Shown here: piece after piece, positions 61,599 through 64,000 of the stretch
Layout of the letters: each line of letters begins with the position of its first letter
How positions within the stretch are numbered: position 1 is the stretch's first letter
From: Trujillonella endophytica
GTDB lineage: Bacteria; Actinomycetota; Actinomycetes; Mycobacteriales; Geodermatophilaceae
DNA: 64,000 nt
Assembly: GCF_900110555.1 (NCBI RefSeq)
Contig: NZ_FOEE01000003.1
Coordinates: 1-64,000 of the forward strand
Direction of reading: 5' to 3'
The notes under the pieces: generated by a model
What the model was told of the DNA's origin: nothing
Databases searched by the model: none
The model's input: only the letters and a program-made list of their open reading frames with translations
Made by a program: the position numbers and the translations under genes

Positions 61599-63146
61599 AT
61601 GACGCGCTTCCGCAAGCAGAACGGCGGAGCGGCCGGCACGGTCGTCTTCGTCGGCGCCGGCCCGGGCGACCCCGGCATGCTGACCGCCCGGGCGACCGCG
61701 GCGCTGGCCGACGCCGACGTCCTCGTCGTCGACGCCGGTGTCGCGCCCGCGATCACGGCGGCGGTCCGCGAGAGCCGGCCCGACCTCGAGCCGACGACCG
61801 CGACCGGTGAGCCCGACGAGGTGGCCAAGGCCGCCGTCGCCGCCGCGAAGAAGGGCGAGACGGTCGTCCGGCTCGTCGCCGGTGACCCGTTCACCTCCGA
61901 CGCCGTGGTGAAGGAGGTGCTCGCCGTCGGCCGCACCTCGGTGCCCTTCGACGTGGTGCCCGGTGTCGCCTCCACCACGTCGGTCCCGGCGTTCGCCGGC
62001 GTCGCCCTCGGAGGCACGAGCCTCACCGCCGAGCTGGGCGGCGCCGCCGACCTGGTCGCGCTGGCCTCGGCCGCGCACGGCCTGGGTGCGCCGCTGGTGC
62101 TCACCGGCGACGCCGCGCACCTGGCCGACGCCGCCACCCGGCTGGTCGAGGGCGGGCTGCCCGGCAGCACGCCCGTGGTCGTCACCACCGCGGGTTCGAC
62201 GACCGACCAGAAGAGCGTCGCCGCCAGGCTGGCCGCGGTGGCCGAGAAGACCGCCGGCCTCGACGCCGTCGGCGGCACGGTCGTGGCCACGGTCGGCACC
62301 GTCGTCGACAAGCGCGGCAAGCTCTCCTGGTGGGAGAGCCGGCCGCTGTTCGGCTGGCGCGTGCTGGTGCCCCGCACCAAGGACCAGGCCGGCGACATGA
62401 GCGACCGGCTGCGCGCCTACGGCGCCGTGCCGGTCGAGGTGCCGACGATCGCCGTCGAGCCGCCGCGCAGCCCCGCGCAGATGGACCGCGCGATCAAGGG
62501 CCTGGTCACGGGCCGCTACGGCTGGATCGTGTTCACCTCGGTGAACGCCGTGAAGGCCGTCCGCGAGAAGTTCGCCGAGCTCGGCCTCGACGCCCGCGCC
62601 TTCGCCGGCGTGAAGGTGGCCTGCGTGGGCGAGCAGACCGCCGAGGCGGTCCGCGCGTTCGGCATCGTGCCGGAGCTGCTGCCGTCGGGTGAGCAGTCCA
62701 GCGAGGGCCTGCTGGCCGACTTCCCCGAGTACGACGACGTCCTGGACCCGATCGACCGGGTGCTGCTGCCCCGCGCCGACATCGCCACCGAGACCCTCGC
62801 GGCCGGGCTCAAGGAGCGCGGCTGGGAGATCGACGACGTCACCGCCTACCGCACGGTCCGCGCCGCCCCGCCGCCGGCCGCGGTCCGCGAGGCGATCAAG
62901 GGCGGCGGGTTCGACGCGGTGTGCTTCACCTCGTCCAGCACGGTGCGCAACCTCGTCGGCATCGCCGGCAAGCCGCACGCCCGCACCGTGGTCGCGGTGA
63001 TCGGCCCGCAGACGGCGGCGACCGCCCAGGAGTTCGGCCTGCGCGTCGACGTCCAGCCCGAGACCGCGGCCGTGGCGCCCCTGGTCGACGCGCTGGCCGC
63101 CTTCGCCGAGGCGCGTCGCGCCGAGGAGGAGGGCTCCGGGAAGTGA
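61599..63146 (+). CDS. hemD: Uroporphyrinogen-III synthase HemD fused to a CobA-like domain
   Basis: 515 residues. Residues 1-240 resemble the uroporphyrinogen methyltransferase CobA (VFVGAGPGDPGMLTARATAA; RLVAGDPF; VVPGVAS) but the GRGGEE and THR-type motifs are absent, so methylation is unlikely or altered. Residues about 255-500 are HemD (GWRVLVPRTKDQAGDMSDRL, VFTSVNAVKAV, TSSSTVRNL), which closes hydroxymethylbilane to uro'gen III. ATG 61599 preferred: CAGGAG is 6 bases upstream; ATG 61581 is alternative. Confidence 0.93.
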   Translation: MTRFRKQNGGAAGTVVFVGAGPGDPGMLTARATAALADADVLVVDAGVAPAITAAVRESRPDLEPTTATGEPDEVAKAAVAAAKKGETVVRLVAGDPFTSDAVVKEVLAVGRTSVPFDVVPGVASTTSVPAFAGVALGGTSLTAELGGAADLVALASAAHGLGAPLVLTGDAAHLADAATRLVEGGLPGSTPVVVTTAGSTTDQKSVAARLAAVAEKTAGLDAVGGTVVATVGTVVDKRGKLSWWESRPLFGWRVLVPRTKDQAGDMSDRLRAYGAVPVEVPTIAVEPPRSPAQMDRAIKGLVTGRYGWIVFTSVNAVKAVREKFAELGLDARAFAGVKVACVGEQTAEAVRAFGIVPELLPSGEQSSEGLLADFPEYDDVLDPIDRVLLPRADIATETLAAGLKERGWEIDDVTAYRTVRAAPPPAAVREAIKGGGFDAVCFTSSSTVRNLVGIAGKPHARTVVAVIGPQTAATAQEFGLRVDVQPETAAVAPLVDALAAFAEARRAEEEGSGK

Positions 63147-64000
63147 CCGGCGCCAGTCCCGGCTTCGCGCGCGGGCGTCGACTGCGGTCGACGCCCGCGC
63201 TGCGGCGGCTGACGGCCCAGACGCGGCTCTCGCCGGCGGACCTCGTGCTGCCGGTGTTCGTCAAGGAGGGCATCGACGCCCCCCAGCCGATCTCCTCCAT
63301 GCCCGGCGTCGTCCAGCACACGCAGGAGTCGCTGCGGAAGGCCGCCCACGAGGCCGCGGAGGCCGGCATCAGCGGGCTGATCCTGTTCGGGATCCCCGCG
63401 GACAAGGACCCGGTGGGCTCGCAGGCCGACGCCGCCGACGGCGTGGTGAACGTCGCGCTGCAGCAGCTGCTCGCCGATCTCGGCGACGAGCTGGTGCTCA
63501 TGGCCGACCTCTGCCTGTGCGAGTACACCGACCACGGCCACTGCGGCGTGGTCACCCCCGCAGGGCTGGTGGACAACGACCCGACGCTGGACCGCTATGC
63601 CTCCGTGGCGCTGGCCCAGGCGCAGGCCGGTGCCCACGTGATCGCCCCGAGCGGGATGATGGACGGCCAGGTCGCGGCGATCCGCCGGGCGCTGGACGGC
63701 AACGGGTACCCCGAGCTGCCGGTGCTGGCGTACGCGGCCAAGTACGCCTCGTGCTTCTACGGACCCTTCCGGGAGGCGGCCGAGGGCGCACCGCAGTTCG
63801 GCGACCGGTCGACCTACCAGATGGACCCGCCCAACGCCGACGAGGCGCTGCGGGAGGTCCGGCAGGACCTCGCCGAGGGGGCGGACGCCGTCATGGTCAA
63901 GCCCGCCCTGGCCTACCTCGACATCATCGCCCGTGTCGCCGACGAGGTCCGGGTGCCGGTGAGCGCCTACCAGGTCAGCGGCGAGTACGCGATGGTCGAG
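63143..64000 (+). CDS. hemB: Delta-aminolevulinic acid dehydratase, 3' end outside window (partial)
   Basis: At least 286 codons; reads to the window end without stop. RLRSTPALRRLTAQTRLSP start, zinc-site motif MADLCLCEYTDHGHCG with three cysteines (Zn-type, not Mg-only), first active-site lysine in VLAYAAKYASCFYGPF and the second in ADAVMVKPALAYLD. Condenses two ALA to porphobilinogen; in the pathway it acts before hemC. GTG overlaps the hemD stop (GTGA). Last gene of the rex-hemACDB chain. Confidence 0.96.
   Translation, partial: MTGASPGFARGRRLRSTPALRRLTAQTRLSPADLVLPVFVKEGIDAPQPISSMPGVVQHTQESLRKAAHEAAEAGISGLILFGIPADKDPVGSQADAADGVVNVALQQLLADLGDELVLMADLCLCEYTDHGHCGVVTPAGLVDNDPTLDRYASVALAQAQAGAHVIAPSGMMDGQVAAIRRALDGNGYPELPVLAYAAKYASCFYGPFREAAEGAPQFGDRSTYQMDPPNADEALREVRQDLAEGADAVMVKPALAYLDIIARVADEVRVPVSAYQVSGEYAMVE

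Noticed and set aside
1-64000. tRNA, rRNA or riboswitch genes
   Set aside because: No T-loop, cloverleaf or known riboswitch core was recognised by eye; a covariance-model search could still find one.

Overview
The window is one stretch of high-GC actinobacterial chromosome (third codon positions almost always G or C). The mycothiol genes (mshA, mshD), the GlnR/MshD/Pst and SenX3-RegX3 neighbourhoods, a BldN-type sigma factor beside rex-hemA, and a murD2-murL pair all point to the Actinomycetes. From the style of the genes and intergenic repeats I would guess a Geodermatophilaceae relative (Blastococcus, Geodermatophilus, Modestobacter), but no rRNA gene is present to prove it. I found no tRNA, rRNA, CRISPR array, prophage or insertion sequence. 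It reads as core chromosome with a few small accessory spots.

Layout. 1-2.7 kb: a coiled-coil repeat protein cut by the window edge, and an LCP-like envelope protein. 2.7-8.3 kb: an APC permease and the phosphate-uptake operon pstSCAB (minus strand) behind PHO boxes. 8.3-10.0 kb: mshD and glnR. 10.3-14.2 kb: membrane protein, LmeA-like lipoprotein-type protein, thioredoxin, then a sulfur operon (cysteine-rich leader peptide, DUF4395, rhodanese, DUF1416). 14.2-17.2 kb: small membrane proteins, DUF4184, TetR and a divergent reductase with its operator. 17.2-20.4 kb: microprotein, nitrobindin, DUF885 peptidase, an orphan gene and 24-bp tandem repeats. 20.7-22.0 kb: nhaA. 22.2-28.7 kb: tightly coupled chain murD2-murL-DUF4392, fur, ygfZ, BKACE-like, rsiG. 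28.7-31.4 kb: asparaginase, XRE regulator, HBHA-like protein, DUF2516. 31.5-36.1 kb: spermidine synthase-like gene, methyltransferase, divergent murB, a DUF559 gene bracketed by palindromic elements, SDR. 36.2-41.7 kb: mshA, ybjN, gpmA, phoU, senX3-regX3. 41.7-48.8 kb: small proteins, GlxA regulator, MFS-dTMP kinase fusion, cysteine-rich protein, ppx and partner, DJ-1/PfpI. 48.9-54.0 kb: proC, HTH protein, bS22, epimerase, acyltransferase, SerB-like HAD. 54.1-56.2 kb: RsbN-like protein and bldN. 56.4-64.0 kb: acyl-CoA ligase, glutaredoxin-like protein, then rex-hemA-hemC-hemD-hemB (hemB cut by the end).

From memory of the M. tuberculosis map, two separate blocks of that genome (roughly Rv0474-Rv0512 and Rv0811-Rv0820) are interleaved here. 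The genes form three physiological circuits: phosphate (pst, phoU, senX3-regX3, ppx), mycothiol/sulfur/redox (mshA, mshD, thioredoxin, rhodanese, rex), and cell wall plus tetrapyrrole supply (murB, murD2, murL, LCP, hemACDB).

A repeated promoter grammar is visible: a TANNNT hexamer followed by 6-8 bases and then directly ATG or GTG, i.e. leaderless transcripts, at more than ten genes. Many downstream genes start inside the previous stop codon (ATGA/GTGA). The least ordinary items are the leaderless polycysteine leader peptide, the murD2-murL-DUF4392 cassette, an RsiG homologue with two intact c-di-GMP motifs, several domains that have lost catalytic motifs, and the palindrome-bracketed DUF559 gene.
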